From NCBI RefSeq assembly GCF_014207355.1, contig NZ_JACHEF010000001.1, forward strand, positions 682,001 to 746,000: a DNA stretch of 64,000 nucleotides, read 5' to 3'. Numbering within the stretch: position 1 is the first letter of the stretch; each line of letters begins with the position of its first letter. The DNA comes from Mesorhizobium sangaii (GTDB lineage: Bacteria > Pseudomonadota > Alphaproteobacteria > Rhizobiales > Rhizobiaceae). Shown here one piece after another: positions 36,713 through 45,116 of this stretch. The notes beneath the pieces were generated by a model. The model ran no database searches. It was not told the DNA's origin and worked only from the letters and a program-made list of their open reading frames with translations. Both the position numbers and the translations under genes were made by a program.

Positions 36713-37795
36713 CTATTTGGCTTTTGACTTTTTCCGAGGCGCTTTCGGCGAGGCCGCAGCTGATTCGTCCCGCTGTTTCCGTGCTGTGGACGGGGATGAA
36801 GGCGTGGTCACAGGCGACGAAAACATGGAGCCTTCCCCACTGCTTGCCGGTTGCTCGCCGCGAGGTGTTTCCAGGACAACCACACAGCCATCGAGGTCAT
36901 TGGTGGCCAGATGCGCATAACGCATGGTCATCGACAGCGTCTGGTGACCGAGCCACATCTGCACACGGCGGATGTCGATCCCACCCTGGACGAGACGCGA
37001 GGCGCAGGTGTGTCGCAAGATATGCGGCACCACCTGGTCATCGGCGCCAAGGCCGACTTCGGCTTTGGCATCGTTCCAGATGGCACGGAACTGTGCCTGG
37101 CTGAGTTTGGTGAACGGGCCTTTGGGCCGGCGGCCTTCGGCAGCCGGGAGCTTGATGACCTCCTTGACCCGCTCGGTCATCGGAATGGTGCGGCTGCGGC
37201 CGGATTTGGTGATCCAGAAACTGACGCGATGCTCCTGTATGTCGTTCCAGATCAGCCCAAGCGCCTCACCGAGACGGCATCCTGTATCGACCAGGAAGAC
37301 TGAAAGCCTGTAGGCATCCTCGCTGCGGCTCCTGATGGCGGCGAACAGCCGTGCCTCTTCGTCCCTCTCGAGGAAACGAATCCGTCCCGCCCGCTCCTTC
37401 TGGCGGCGGAACTCGGGCAGGCTGTGGATATCTCCCATCTTGTAAGCCTTGCGCAGCAGTTTGCTGAGGGCAGCCATCTTTCGATTGATGGTTGCGTTGC
37501 TGTTGCCGCGCTGGCGCAAGGTACCAATAAGGTTATCCAGGGTACTCTGGTCAAAGGCGCTGAATCGCTCTCCAAGGAGAAGCTCATCTATCTCGCCGAT
37601 GAAAGAGCTGACATTGTACTTATGCCGCCCATCATCCCATAATATGTCCCGGTATGCTAAAAAGAGCTCTCGAACCCTATACGACTTTACTTCTCTGATC
37701 TTGTTGTAACTGTATCGTATATTCGCATTTTGAGAAGAAAACATCGAAAAATGATCAGAAGGCTCACCCTCTTGAATCGCTTCGGTCGTCATCAT
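36713..37795 (-). CDS. tyrosine recombinase / site-specific integrase
   Basis: A 360-residue tyrosine recombinase with an N-terminal SAM-like core-binding region (about 50-150) and an intact catalytic domain: Arg in DTGCRLGEALGL, HILRHTCASRL, the later His in WLGHQTLSMTMRYAHL and its Tyr nucleophile. A Ser/Pro/Lys-rich tail of about 50 residues follows, ending in PRKKSKAK. ATG codons at 37795/37792 or 37744 could start it; frames further upstream lack a ribosome binding site. It has no accompanying excisionase, phage or transposon genes. Proximity to a tRNA and duplicated porins hints at a remnant element or a local recombinase. Confidence 0.9.
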   Translation of the reverse strand: MMTTEAIQEGEPSDHFSMFSSQNANIRYSYNKIREVKSYRVRELFLAYRDILWDDGRHKYNVSSFIGEIDELLLGERFSAFDQSTLDNLIGTLRQRGNSNATINRKMAALSKLLRKAYKMGDIHSLPEFRRQKERAGRIRFLERDEEARLFAAIRSRSEDAYRLSVFLVDTGCRLGEALGLIWNDIQEHRVSFWITKSGRSRTIPMTERVKEVIKLPAAEGRRPKGPFTKLSQAQFRAIWNDAKAEVGLGADDQVVPHILRHTCASRLVQGGIDIRRVQMWLGHQTLSMTMRYAHLATNDLDGCVVVLETPRGEQPASSGEGSMFSSPVTTPSSPSTARKQRDESAAASPKAPRKKSKAK

Positions 37796-37973
37796 TTGCC
37801 ACACCCCCGAGTGGGATAGATCAGCCCTATCCGCTTGGAGGCGTCCTTTCAAGAGATTTGAATCACGCAGTTGTGATTTCATCCGCCCATCAGCGGATCC
37901 CACGAAATCACCCACGGACCCTATTCAGCTACCGTTACCCCCTGTTCCTTCTGTCTGCCTTGACCCAGTCACG

Positions 37974-38010
37974 AAACAAAAACAGCCCGGGCGTTTGCGC
38001 GCCCGGGCTG
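37974..38010 (-). terminator. rho-independent terminator of porin 2
   Basis: An 11-bp stem (CAGCCCGGGCG with its complement) around a six-base loop is followed on the minus strand by TTTTTGTTT. Confidence 0.95.
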
Positions 38011-38035
38011 GATTTCACCTGTGTAGAACCAGCCC

Positions 38036-39205
38036 TTAGAACGAGCGCTGGAAGCGGAGGATACCGCCGACGCTGCTCTTCTTGTCGGCATTGGTCCAGT
38101 TGGAGAAGTCGGCGTCGTCGAACTTGCCTGCATTGAGGTAGTCGACTTCGGCCGTGATCGTCATGCCGGGAACGATGCTGTAGGCGATGTTCGCGGCAAC
38201 GCCGAGATTCTTCCAATCGTCATACGAGATCTGAGCGTTGAACTTGGTCTTCTCGTTGAACTTGTAGGTGCCACCGCCCCAGACTGCCCAGTTGCCACCC
38301 CACTGCTTGTAGAAGCCGCGGCCGCCGGCATCGATGACGTTGTTCGCGTCGTCGTCAAGATTGTCATCCGTGCCGTAGCCAGCCATGACCCACAGCGTCA
38401 GGGCGTCGGAGGCAGTCACGTCCAAACGAACCTTGCCGGCAACTTCTTCGTAGTTGCTGTCATAAGCGACGACGCCGGTGATGGCGCCCCAGCCCTGCGT
38501 CCACTTCACGCCGCCGACGACATGCGGAACGTAGCTGTCGATGGTGCCAACGGTGCCTGCACCTTCTTCGAGCGAGACGACGGCCGAGAAGCCGTTGCCA
38601 GCGTCGAAATAGTACTGGACGACGTTGGTGTCGAAGCCGCCGTAGGGAACCAGCGTATCCTGGATGACTTCGCCGGCGTAGCCGATGAACGTATTGAAGG
38701 CCGATTCATCCTTACCGACGCGCAGACCACCAAGCTGGATCCAGGCGAAGTTCAGGCTGGCGCCCTTGCCATGAGCGGGGTTGTCGGTGAAGGCGCCCGA
38801 GACTGGATCGAAGTCGGCGTAGGCGTTGTCGTTGCCGAAGTTGAAGCGGGTCTCGGTGTAGGTCTTCAAGGTGCCGAGTTCGGTTTCCTGGCCGGTCCAG
38901 GTCTTGAACGTGAAGCGGGCATTCTTCTGCCACGTGTCATGGATGTCGCCGTCCTGGTGGTCGACGTTCTGAGCGCCGTCGAACGAGCCGACGTCGCCGC
39001 CGGCGATGTCGTAACGGACATAGCCGCCGATGCGCAGGCAGGTTTCGGTGCCGGGGATGTAGAAGTAGCCAGCGCCGTAGACGTCGCAGATCTTGACGTA
39101 TTCAGCGGGCTCCGGCTCGGCGACGACGACGGCGTCGGCGGCGCGCGCACCGGAAACTGCGAGCAGAGCCGCAGCGGAGCCGAGGAGAAGGCTCTTAATG
39201 TTCAT
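38036..39205 (-). CDS. outer membrane porin (Porin_2 family), copy 2
   Basis: A 389-residue porin closely similar to copies at 17426 and 39897. The signal peptide, the CDVYGAGYFYIPGTETCLRI segment, and the C-terminal SSVGGILRFQRSF are conserved. Loop sequences differ, for example the SFDGAQNVDHQDGDIHDTW region and DNAYADFDPVSGAFTD. It faces away from copy 3 with the tRNA-Ser gene between them, an inverted pair. Start at 39205 follows the leader hairpin that carries the ribosome binding site; a terminator follows its stop. Confidence 0.95.
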   Translation of the reverse strand: MNIKSLLLGSAAALLAVSGARAADAVVVAEPEPAEYVKICDVYGAGYFYIPGTETCLRIGGYVRYDIAGGDVGSFDGAQNVDHQDGDIHDTWQKNARFTFKTWTGQETELGTLKTYTETRFNFGNDNAYADFDPVSGAFTDNPAHGKGASLNFAWIQLGGLRVGKDESAFNTFIGYAGEVIQDTLVPYGGFDTNVVQYYFDAGNGFSAVVSLEEGAGTVGTIDSYVPHVVGGVKWTQGWGAITGVVAYDSNYEEVAGKVRLDVTASDALTLWVMAGYGTDDNLDDDANNVIDAGGRGFYKQWGGNWAVWGGGTYKFNEKTKFNAQISYDDWKNLGVAANIAYSIVPGMTITAEVDYLNAGKFDDADFSNWTNADKKSSVGGILRFQRSF

Positions 39206-39207
39206 TT

Positions 39208-39224
39208 TCTGACCTCCAGTCAAA
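39208..39224 (-). promoter_or_regulatory. leader hairpin with ribosome binding site in loop (porin 2)
   Basis: On the minus strand TTTGAC-TGGAG-GTCAGA pairs six bases with one G-U wobble, leaving GGAG in the loop, two bases before the ATG region. It matches the porin 3 leader with C replaced by T in the stem. Confidence 0.6.
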
Positions 39225-39403
39225 AGTTAAAAAACGGGTCTGGGTATTCTTTGCTGAAGGACAGCGTTCCCTGCCCCATCCCCACTACCGAAAAAGATGC
39301 GCACCGCGCCGCTCCTTCGAATTCGACATTACCCATGAGACGGCGGCGTTCAACCACGATCGTACCGGCGAAAGGGCTGTTCGGCTGCTATCCCCTGGCG
39401 TTG

Positions 39404-39418
39404 TTGCACAAATGACAC
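39404..39418 (-). promoter_or_regulatory. conserved distal element upstream of porin 2
   Basis: TTGCACAAATGACAC on the plus strand matches the porin 1 element at 18785-18799 at 14 of 15 positions and similar distance to the start. The porin 3 upstream region, which is occupied by the tRNA, lacks it. Confidence 0.5.
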
Positions 39419-39656
39419 GATTTGGCCTCACTCAGAAAGCTCTCGTTAACCATTAGGGCCGCCGCAACCGCTTGTTTCCAGTCGAATCCGGCGATCGGCA
39501 GACGGAATCATGGCGAGGTCCCGAGTCGCCAGCCAGGAAACTGCCGCAGAACCGCCGCATCCATGGAAAGCAGCAACTCGGCGCGTTCTTATTTTTCCAT
39601 ATAATGACGCGGGCTTGTTGATTGTGCCGGCGCTTTTCTTTATCCAGCGGCGCAAC

Positions 39657-39747
39657 GGAGAGGTGGCCGAGTGGTCGAAGGCGCTCCCCTGCTAAGGGAG
39701 TAGAGGTCAAAAGCTTCTCGTGGGTTCGAATCCCATCCTCTCCGCCA
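39657..39747 (+). tRNA. tRNA-Ser (anticodon GCU)
   Basis: A 91-base type II tRNA. GGAGAGG pairs with CCTCTCC in the acceptor stem, the discriminator is G and CCA is encoded. The anticodon stem CTCCC/GGGAG encloses CTGCTAA, with anticodon GCT at 39691-39693. A long variable arm (TAGAGGTCAAAAGCTTCTCG region) and the TTCGAAT T-loop confirm serine identity. It reads AGC and AGU codons. Confidence 0.97.
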
Positions 39748-39877
39748 TCGCTGCCTGCTTCGAAGGCGGCACATCAAACATTATCCCATTAAAACAGCTT
39801 GATAGGCAGATATTCCGTTGCCGCCGGAGCGCGACTCCGCGCCAAAATGCACTGAAAACAACGCTGCTTTGTTCGAT

Positions 39878-39894
39878 TCTGACTGGAGGTCAGA
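39878..39894 (+). promoter_or_regulatory. leader hairpin with ribosome binding site in loop (porin 3)
   Basis: TCTGAC-TGGAG-GTCAGA forms a perfect 6-bp stem; the Shine-Dalgarno GGAGG spans loop and stem, ending eight bases before the ATG at 39897. Confidence 0.6.
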
Positions 39895-39896
39895 AA

Positions 39897-41072
39897 ATGA
39901 ACATCAAGAGCCTTCTCCTCGGCTCCGCTGCGGCTCTCATCGCAGTTTCCGGTGCGCGCGCCGCCGACGCCGTCGTCGTCGCCGAGCCGGAGCCCGCTGA
40001 ATACGTCAAGATCTGCGACGTCTACGGCGCTGGCTACTACTACATCCCCGGCACCGAAACCTGCCTGCGCATCGGCGGCTATGTCCGTTACGACATCGGC
40101 GGCGGCGACGTCGGCTCGTTCGATGGGGCGCGCGCCGAAAACCAGCTTGGCGATCCCAAGCTGCAGGACACGTGGGCGAAGAACACCCGCTTCACGCTGA
40201 AGACCTGGACCGGCCAGGAAACCGAGCTGGGCACGTTGAAGACCTACACCGAAACCCGCATCCAATTCGGCAACTCCAACGGCTATGGCGACGAATTCGG
40301 CAATGATGCCCACAACAAGGGCATCACGCTGAACTTCGCCTGGATCCAGCTCGGTGGTCTCCGCGTCGGTAAGGACGAATCGGCCTTCAATACGTTCATC
40401 GGCTACGCCGGCGAAGTCATCCAGGATACGCTGGTTCCCTATGGTGGCTTCGACACCAATGTCGTCCAGTACTATTTCGACGGTGGCAACGGCTTCTCGG
40501 CCGTCGTCTCGCTCGAAGAAGGCTCCAGTGATGCTGGCGCTGCCACCTTCGACGGGGCCGGCAACTATCTCTTCAACGCGACTTCCGGCAACGACACGAT
40601 CGACAGCTACGTTCCGGACGTGGTCGGCGGCGTGAAGTACACGCAGGGTTGGGGCACCATCACCGGCGTGGCCTCCTATGACAGTACCTGGGAAGAGTGG
40701 ACCGGCAAGGTTCGCCTGGACGTGAAAGCGTCTGACGCCCTGACCCTGTGGATCATGGGCGGCTATGGTTCGGACGATCACATAGACCGCAACTTCTACA
40801 AGCAGTGGGGCGGCAACTGGGCAGTCTGGGGCGGCGGCACCTACAAGTTCAACGAGAAGACCTCGTTCAACGCTCAGGTGTCGGCTGATGACGCCAAGAA
40901 CGTCGGCGTCGCGGCCAACGTTGCCTACGACATCGTCCCCGGCTTCACGGTCACGGGCGAAGTCGACTACAACCACGATGGCAAGTTTGGCGATGCCGAC
41001 GATCGCAACTGGGTCAACGCCGACAAGAAGAACAGCGTCGGCGGTATCCTCCGCTTCCAGCGCTCGTTCTAA
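39897..41072 (+). CDS. outer membrane porin (Porin_2 family), copy 3
   Basis: A 391-residue porin, third copy in the window. The first 75 and last 15 residues are almost the same as in copies 1 and 2, while loops diverge; a loop insertion with SSDAGAATFDGAGNYLF replaces the short AGTVG loop of copy 2. It starts only 149 bases after tRNA-Ser, so its promoter differs from those of copies 1 and 2. The ATG at 39897 follows the leader hairpin; the frame is open further upstream but enters the tRNA region. A strong terminator follows at 41103. Confidence 0.95.
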   Translation: MNIKSLLLGSAAALIAVSGARAADAVVVAEPEPAEYVKICDVYGAGYYYIPGTETCLRIGGYVRYDIGGGDVGSFDGARAENQLGDPKLQDTWAKNTRFTLKTWTGQETELGTLKTYTETRIQFGNSNGYGDEFGNDAHNKGITLNFAWIQLGGLRVGKDESAFNTFIGYAGEVIQDTLVPYGGFDTNVVQYYFDGGNGFSAVVSLEEGSSDAGAATFDGAGNYLFNATSGNDTIDSYVPDVVGGVKYTQGWGTITGVASYDSTWEEWTGKVRLDVKASDALTLWIMGGYGSDDHIDRNFYKQWGGNWAVWGGGTYKFNEKTSFNAQVSADDAKNVGVAANVAYDIVPGFTVTGEVDYNHDGKFGDADDRNWVNADKKNSVGGILRFQRSF

Positions 41073-41102
41073 TAGACTAATAGATTCGACTTGTCGAAAT
41101 CG

Positions 41103-41132
41103 AAAACCCGGCGGGCAACCGCCGGGTTTTTT
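41103..41132 (+). terminator. rho-independent terminator of porin 3
   Basis: AAAACCCGGCGG pairs with its complement around GCAA and continues into a run of six T. Confidence 0.95.
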
Positions 41133-41227
41133 CAACACTTTGTGCGACCTTTGCATCCGGTGCTGCAGCTCACGGTCTTAACTTTGGTTCGGCCTCAACA
41201 GCGCAGGTCGCGAACGCATTGCGCGCT

Positions 41228-41628
41228 TCACCACCACCCACTCTGCATATGCTCGATTGCTGGTGAAAATTCACTGAGCCCGAGGCCAGGCCAAGGTGGT
41301 AGCAGGGGGTTCTTTGGCTCCTCGTTGGCCGCGCGTGCGAAATACCGCAAGGCCGCGTCATCGTCGTAGCCCAAGCACACGGTCCCCAAAAATATACAGG
41401 GCGAGTGGATGGTTAGGCGTGCGCGCCAGCCAACCGAAGGCACAGCTCCTGAGCCTCGTTAAGCCGCTTGGCCTGCTGAAACTGGTACGCCTGCTCCAGC
41501 AGCGCGTCGTCTGCCTGCGTACGCGAAAGCGGATTTTCTTGCCGCAGATTTTGCTGCGGGAACTTGGGTTTCGGCCCGGTTTGGACCTTAAGGTGCTTGG
41601 ACCAGGCTGGCGGAAGACGATTGTTCAT
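41228..41628 (-). pseudogene. decayed TPR-protein gene remnant
   Basis: A short frame from 41628 encodes MNNRLPPAWSKHLKV... and then a TPR-like helix pair, LLEQAYQFQQAKRLNEAQELCLRL, before a stop at 41413. In another frame, 41443-41228, the sequence ALRYFARAANEEPKNP looks like another TPR unit. The two frames together resemble the start of a tetratricopeptide protein that has lost most of its length. The rest of 41133-41747 shows nothing else. The call rests on motif reading only. Confidence 0.45.
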
Positions 41629-41747
41629 CGTGTCTCGCTAGCAAAAAGAGGCGAAGGAATCCAGCATTGCGGTTGGGGGCCGCGCGCAACTTGCACCGAC
41701 CATGCGGGCAGGCTAGCAAGAAGGCCCTTTTCAAGCGAGCTCCCACC

Positions 41748-42860
41748 ATGCGCCCACACCCTCCCCTCACGCCGCTCGTCGCAGCGCTTCCCTCGACGGT
41801 GCCTTTTGTTGGTCCCGAGGCACAGGAGCGCGAGCGTGGCCGCGCTTTTCGCGCCCGCATCGGCGCCAATGAGAGCAGTTTTGGTCCTTCTCCGCGCGTC
41901 ATCGAGCGCATGGCCGGAATTGCCCGCGACATGTGGATGTATTGCGATCCCGACAATCACGACCTGAAGGTGGCAGCCGCCGCGCATCACGGCGTCAAGG
42001 TCGAAAACGTCGTGGTCGGCGAAGGCATAGACGGGCTGCTCAGCTTGGTCGCACGCATGTATGTGGCGCCCGGCGATGCCGTGGTCACGTCGCGCGGCGC
42101 CTATCCGACCTTCAACTTCCATGTCGCCGGTGTCGGCGGGCGGCTGGTCACCGTCCCCTATCACAACGACAAGGAAAGCCTGGACGGCTTGCTCGCGGCT
42201 GTGCGCAAGGACAAGGCGCCGCTGGTCTATCTGTCCAATCCGGACAATCCGATGGGCAGCTGGTGGGAGGCCGACGAGCTCATCCGCTTCATCGAGGCGC
42301 TGCCGGAAACCACCATGCTGGTGCTCGACGAGGCCTATGGCGAACTCGGACCGGCCTCGGCACTGCCGCCGATCGATATCTCGCGGCCGAACATCATCCG
42401 TATGCGCACCTTCTCCAAGGCCTATGGGCTCGCCGGCATACGCTGCGGTTATGCGGTGGCCGAGGCCCAGGTGATCCGCGATTTCGAGAAGATCCGCAAC
42501 CATTACGGCGTCAGCCGCATGGCGCAGATCGCCGGCGTCGAGGCACTTGCCGATCAGGACTATCTGCAGAGTGTGGTGGCGCGGGTTGCGGCCGGCCGCC
42601 GACGCATCGCCGGCATAGCCGAACAGAACGGGCTGAAGCCGCTGGCCTCGGCAACCAATTTCGTCACCATCGACTGTGGTGGCGATGGCGCGTTCGCGCT
42701 GAAAGTGTTGCAGGGGCTGCTGTCACGCGACATCTTCATCCGCAAGCCGATGGTGCCGGTGCTCGACCGCTGCATCCGCGTCAGCGTCGGCCTGGATCAC
42801 GAACTGGACATTTTCGCCGAGGAACTGCCCGGCGCGCTGGCGGCGGCGCGGGGGAATTAG
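41748..42860 (+). CDS. HisC-like PLP-dependent aminotransferase
   Basis: A 370-residue fold-type I aminotransferase related to histidinol-phosphate aminotransferases. The PLP lysine is in RTFSKAYGLAGIRCGY (around residue 225), with the LSNPDNPMGSWW and VLDEAYGE motifs before it and RVSVG near the C-terminus carrying the carboxylate-binding Arg. The N-terminus, including IGANESSFGPSP, fits. Substrate is uncertain because no his genes are nearby; aromatic or histidinol phosphate are both possible. The ATG at 41748 is chosen. Confidence 0.9.
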   Translation: MRPHPPLTPLVAALPSTVPFVGPEAQERERGRAFRARIGANESSFGPSPRVIERMAGIARDMWMYCDPDNHDLKVAAAAHHGVKVENVVVGEGIDGLLSLVARMYVAPGDAVVTSRGAYPTFNFHVAGVGGRLVTVPYHNDKESLDGLLAAVRKDKAPLVYLSNPDNPMGSWWEADELIRFIEALPETTMLVLDEAYGELGPASALPPIDISRPNIIRMRTFSKAYGLAGIRCGYAVAEAQVIRDFEKIRNHYGVSRMAQIAGVEALADQDYLQSVVARVAAGRRRIAGIAEQNGLKPLASATNFVTIDCGGDGAFALKVLQGLLSRDIFIRKPMVPVLDRCIRVSVGLDHELDIFAEELPGALAAARGN

Positions 42861-42895
42861 AGCTGCTCCATCCCAATGGAACGGCCGGGTCGCGC

Positions 42896-43891
42896 TTACA
42901 AATCCAGCTCCCAGGTCTGGCCGGTCAAGTCCTTGCCAAAACTGTGGTGGCGCTCCTCCGAGACCAGTTTGAAACCGGCACGCTCATAGATCGCGCGCGC
43001 CGCGACGAGGATATCGTTGGTCCACAGCACCAGTCGCTTGTAGCCGCACGCGCGGGCCCGGCTCACGCATTCCGCGACCAGGCGTTTGCCGATGCCCAGG
43101 CCGCGTGCCGCCGCCTCGACGTGCAGCATCCTCAGCTTGGCCACCTCGTCGTCCAGATGGACCAGGAACACCGCGCCGACTGGCTCCCCGCTGCCGCGCT
43201 CGGCAATCCAGCAGAAATCGCGGCCGGGCACGAAATTGCGGATGAAGTCGGCGCCGATTTCGGCAAGCATGGCTTCGAACTCGATGCTCCAGCCATATTC
43301 ATCGGCGTAGAGCTGGGCCTGCCGCTGCACGACCCAGCCGACGTCGCCGACGCGGTGCGGCCGCAGCGTCACCTCGGCGTTTTCGCTGGCGGGATCACCC
43401 AGCAATTCCCCGGCCTTGCGCAACGCGTCGCCCAGCTCGTGCAGCCTGTCGTCGGGGATGCTTTCGATCAGCCGCGCCGTGTCCTGATCGGCCGCCGCCT
43501 GAAGCCTCGCAAGAGCGGCCTCGCCCCTCGACGTCAGCGACAGAACCCTTCGGCGCCGGTCGGCCGGATCCGTCCGGGCCTCGGTCAGGCCCTCGCCGGC
43601 GAACTTGCGCAAGATCCGCGTCAGATAGGCGGCATCGACACGCAATTGGCTGGCGATTTCGGCGGCCGCCGGGCCGTTCTCCAGCCGAAATGCCCCGGCC
43701 AGGAAACCGCGTTCGCCTGCGATCTCGGCCGAAGCCGGGCGGCTGTGGTGGCCGAGTTCGAACAGCACCCGCGCCTCGGTCAAGGTGAACGCGCTCTGGG
43801 TCAAGGTCTCGTCGAGAAGGCCGACGGTGCGGGTGTAGAAGCGGTTGAAGTGGCGGATCTGCGCCACCAATGCTTTGCGTTCGTCCAACAT
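42896..43891 (-). CDS. MarR-type regulator fused to GNAT acetyltransferase
   Basis: A 331-residue fusion. Residues 1-150 are a MarR-type winged helix (AYLTRILRKFAGEGLTEARTDPADRRRRVLSLTSRG). Residues 165-330 are a GNAT domain with the acetyl-CoA loop AAARGLGIGKRLV and the C-terminal ARAIYERAGFKLVSEE. The pair could couple DNA binding to acetylation of a small molecule or protein. The start at 43891 is the standard N-terminus of this architecture. It converges on the aminotransferase. Confidence 0.92.
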   Translation of the reverse strand: MLDERKALVAQIRHFNRFYTRTVGLLDETLTQSAFTLTEARVLFELGHHSRPASAEIAGERGFLAGAFRLENGPAAAEIASQLRVDAAYLTRILRKFAGEGLTEARTDPADRRRRVLSLTSRGEAALARLQAAADQDTARLIESIPDDRLHELGDALRKAGELLGDPASENAEVTLRPHRVGDVGWVVQRQAQLYADEYGWSIEFEAMLAEIGADFIRNFVPGRDFCWIAERGSGEPVGAVFLVHLDDEVAKLRMLHVEAAARGLGIGKRLVAECVSRARACGYKRLVLWTNDILVAARAIYERAGFKLVSEERHHSFGKDLTGQTWELDL

Positions 43892-44048
43892 CGGCGTCCA
43901 ACCCCAATGGCAGCAGCCGATTTTCCAAAATTAATGGACTGAGTCAACTAAATTTCAAACCCGGAAGGCCCGAGGTCGTGCGCACAATTCAGGTTGCATT
44001 CCCTGAGCCATGCGCCAGATTCCAGGGAGACAGGCTTGGAGAGATTTC

Positions 44049-44333
44049 ATGGCTGGTCATCGCAGGGAAGTACGGGCGCGCGTCTACGGCAATGTGCAAG
44101 GCGTCGGCTTCAGGATCTGGGTTCGGGGCGAGGCCACAAGCCTTGGCCTTGCGGGCTGGGTTCGCAATGAAGCCGACGGGACTGTGACGACCCAGATTGC
44201 GGGACCCGATGAAGCGGTCTCGACAATGATCGAACGACTATGGAAAGGGCCGTCCGAGGCTTCGGTCTCCAGGGTCGACGTCGAGGAGTTGGCTGCCGGA
44301 AACGCTTCTATCGAGTTCAGGATTGTCGCATGA
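44049..44333 (+). CDS. acylphosphatase
   Basis: A 94-residue acylphosphatase hydrolysing the carboxyl-phosphate bond of acyl phosphates. The two catalytic elements are visible: VYGNVQGVGFRIWVR with the phosphate-binding loop and Arg, and the Asn in GWVRNEADGTV. The length is standard. It lies upstream of the TetR gene on the same strand with a 72-base gap that holds that regulator's probable operator. Confidence 0.95.
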   Translation: MAGHRREVRARVYGNVQGVGFRIWVRGEATSLGLAGWVRNEADGTVTTQIAGPDEAVSTMIERLWKGPSEASVSRVDVEELAAGNASIEFRIVA

Positions 44334-44367
44334 CGATGGACTTGGCTCGAGCTCTCTTGAATTAATT

Positions 44368-44375
44368 GAACGTTC
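44368..44375. promoter_or_regulatory. palindrome upstream of TetR gene
   Basis: The perfect 8-base palindrome GAACGTTC sits in an AT-rich stretch 30 bases before the TetR start, a plausible operator half-site pair for a PsrA-like TetR regulator. Confidence 0.45.
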
Positions 44376-44405
44376 GTTTTATTATTGTCCCGCAAAGGGG
44401 CTGAC

Positions 44406-45044
44406 ATGGCGCGCACCACCGGATCCGATGGCGAAAAGACCGAAGCGACCATCCGCGAGGCGGCCGTCAATCTGATCGCGCGGTTTGGCTACGAGGCAAT
44501 GTCGATGCGTCAGCTCGCCACCGAAGTCGGCGTGCAGGCAGCGGCGCTCTATCGCTATTTTCCGACCAAGGAAGGGCTTTTGTTCACGCTGATGCGCGAG
44601 CATATGGAAGGCCTGACCGATGCATGGGAAGCAGCCCGCCCGACCAGCGCGGATCCCGTGCGGCGGCTCGCTGCCTATGTCGAAAACCACATCGCTTTTC
44701 ATATCGAGCGTCGCCATGCCACGCATGTTTCGAACATGGAGTTGCGCAGCCTGTCGCCCGAAAGGCTGACACAGATCCTGCGGATGCGCACGGCTTACGA
44801 AAAGGAGTTGCGCGCCATCCTGCGCGACGGCGCCGAGGCCGGCGTCTTCGACATCGATGACACAGGGCTGACGGCCATGGCGCTGATTCAGATGATGACC
44901 GGCGTCATCGTCTGGTTTCGGCCGGGCGAGCGGCTGTCGATCACTGAAGTGACGGCGACATATCTTTCAATGACAATGCGCCTGGTTGGCGCCGCATCGA
45001 GTACAGCGCCGCGCTTCCTTTCGGGCGCGCAAAGGACGCTGTAG
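44406..45044 (+). CDS. TetR-family regulator of leucine/isovalerate genes
   Basis: A 212-residue TetR regulator. The HTH is ATIREAAVNLIARFGYEAMSMRQLATEVGVQAAALYRYFPTKEGLL (read in segments), followed by a ligand domain. It is directly upstream of isovaleryl-CoA dehydrogenase and the methylcrotonyl-CoA carboxylase genes, so it probably represses them and responds to an acyl-CoA; this is inference from position. A palindrome lies just upstream of its start. Confidence 0.9.
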   Translation: MARTTGSDGEKTEATIREAAVNLIARFGYEAMSMRQLATEVGVQAAALYRYFPTKEGLLFTLMREHMEGLTDAWEAARPTSADPVRRLAAYVENHIAFHIERRHATHVSNMELRSLSPERLTQILRMRTAYEKELRAILRDGAEAGVFDIDDTGLTAMALIQMMTGVIVWFRPGERLSITEVTATYLSMTMRLVGAASSTAPRFLSGAQRTL

Positions 45045-45116
45045 CATTTTATTTCGCGTATGATCCCTTTCCGAAGATCAAAGTCGATTTTCGGAGTCAT
45101 GCGGCAGGAGGAAAGC

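Larger units (their letters stand above)
39206..39656. other. gene-free region upstream of porin 2 and tRNA-Ser
   Basis: About 450 bases with no convincing gene. It holds the porin 2 leader, a distal element shared with porin 1 and, near 39610-39650, the tRNA promoter area. Short open frames here lack family features. Confidence 0.6.

Noticed and set aside
36713..39747. Genomic island integrated at tRNA-Ser by the nearby recombinase
   Set aside because: I find no second copy of the tRNA 3' end as an attachment site; the tRNA is complete, and no other mobile genes lie between.
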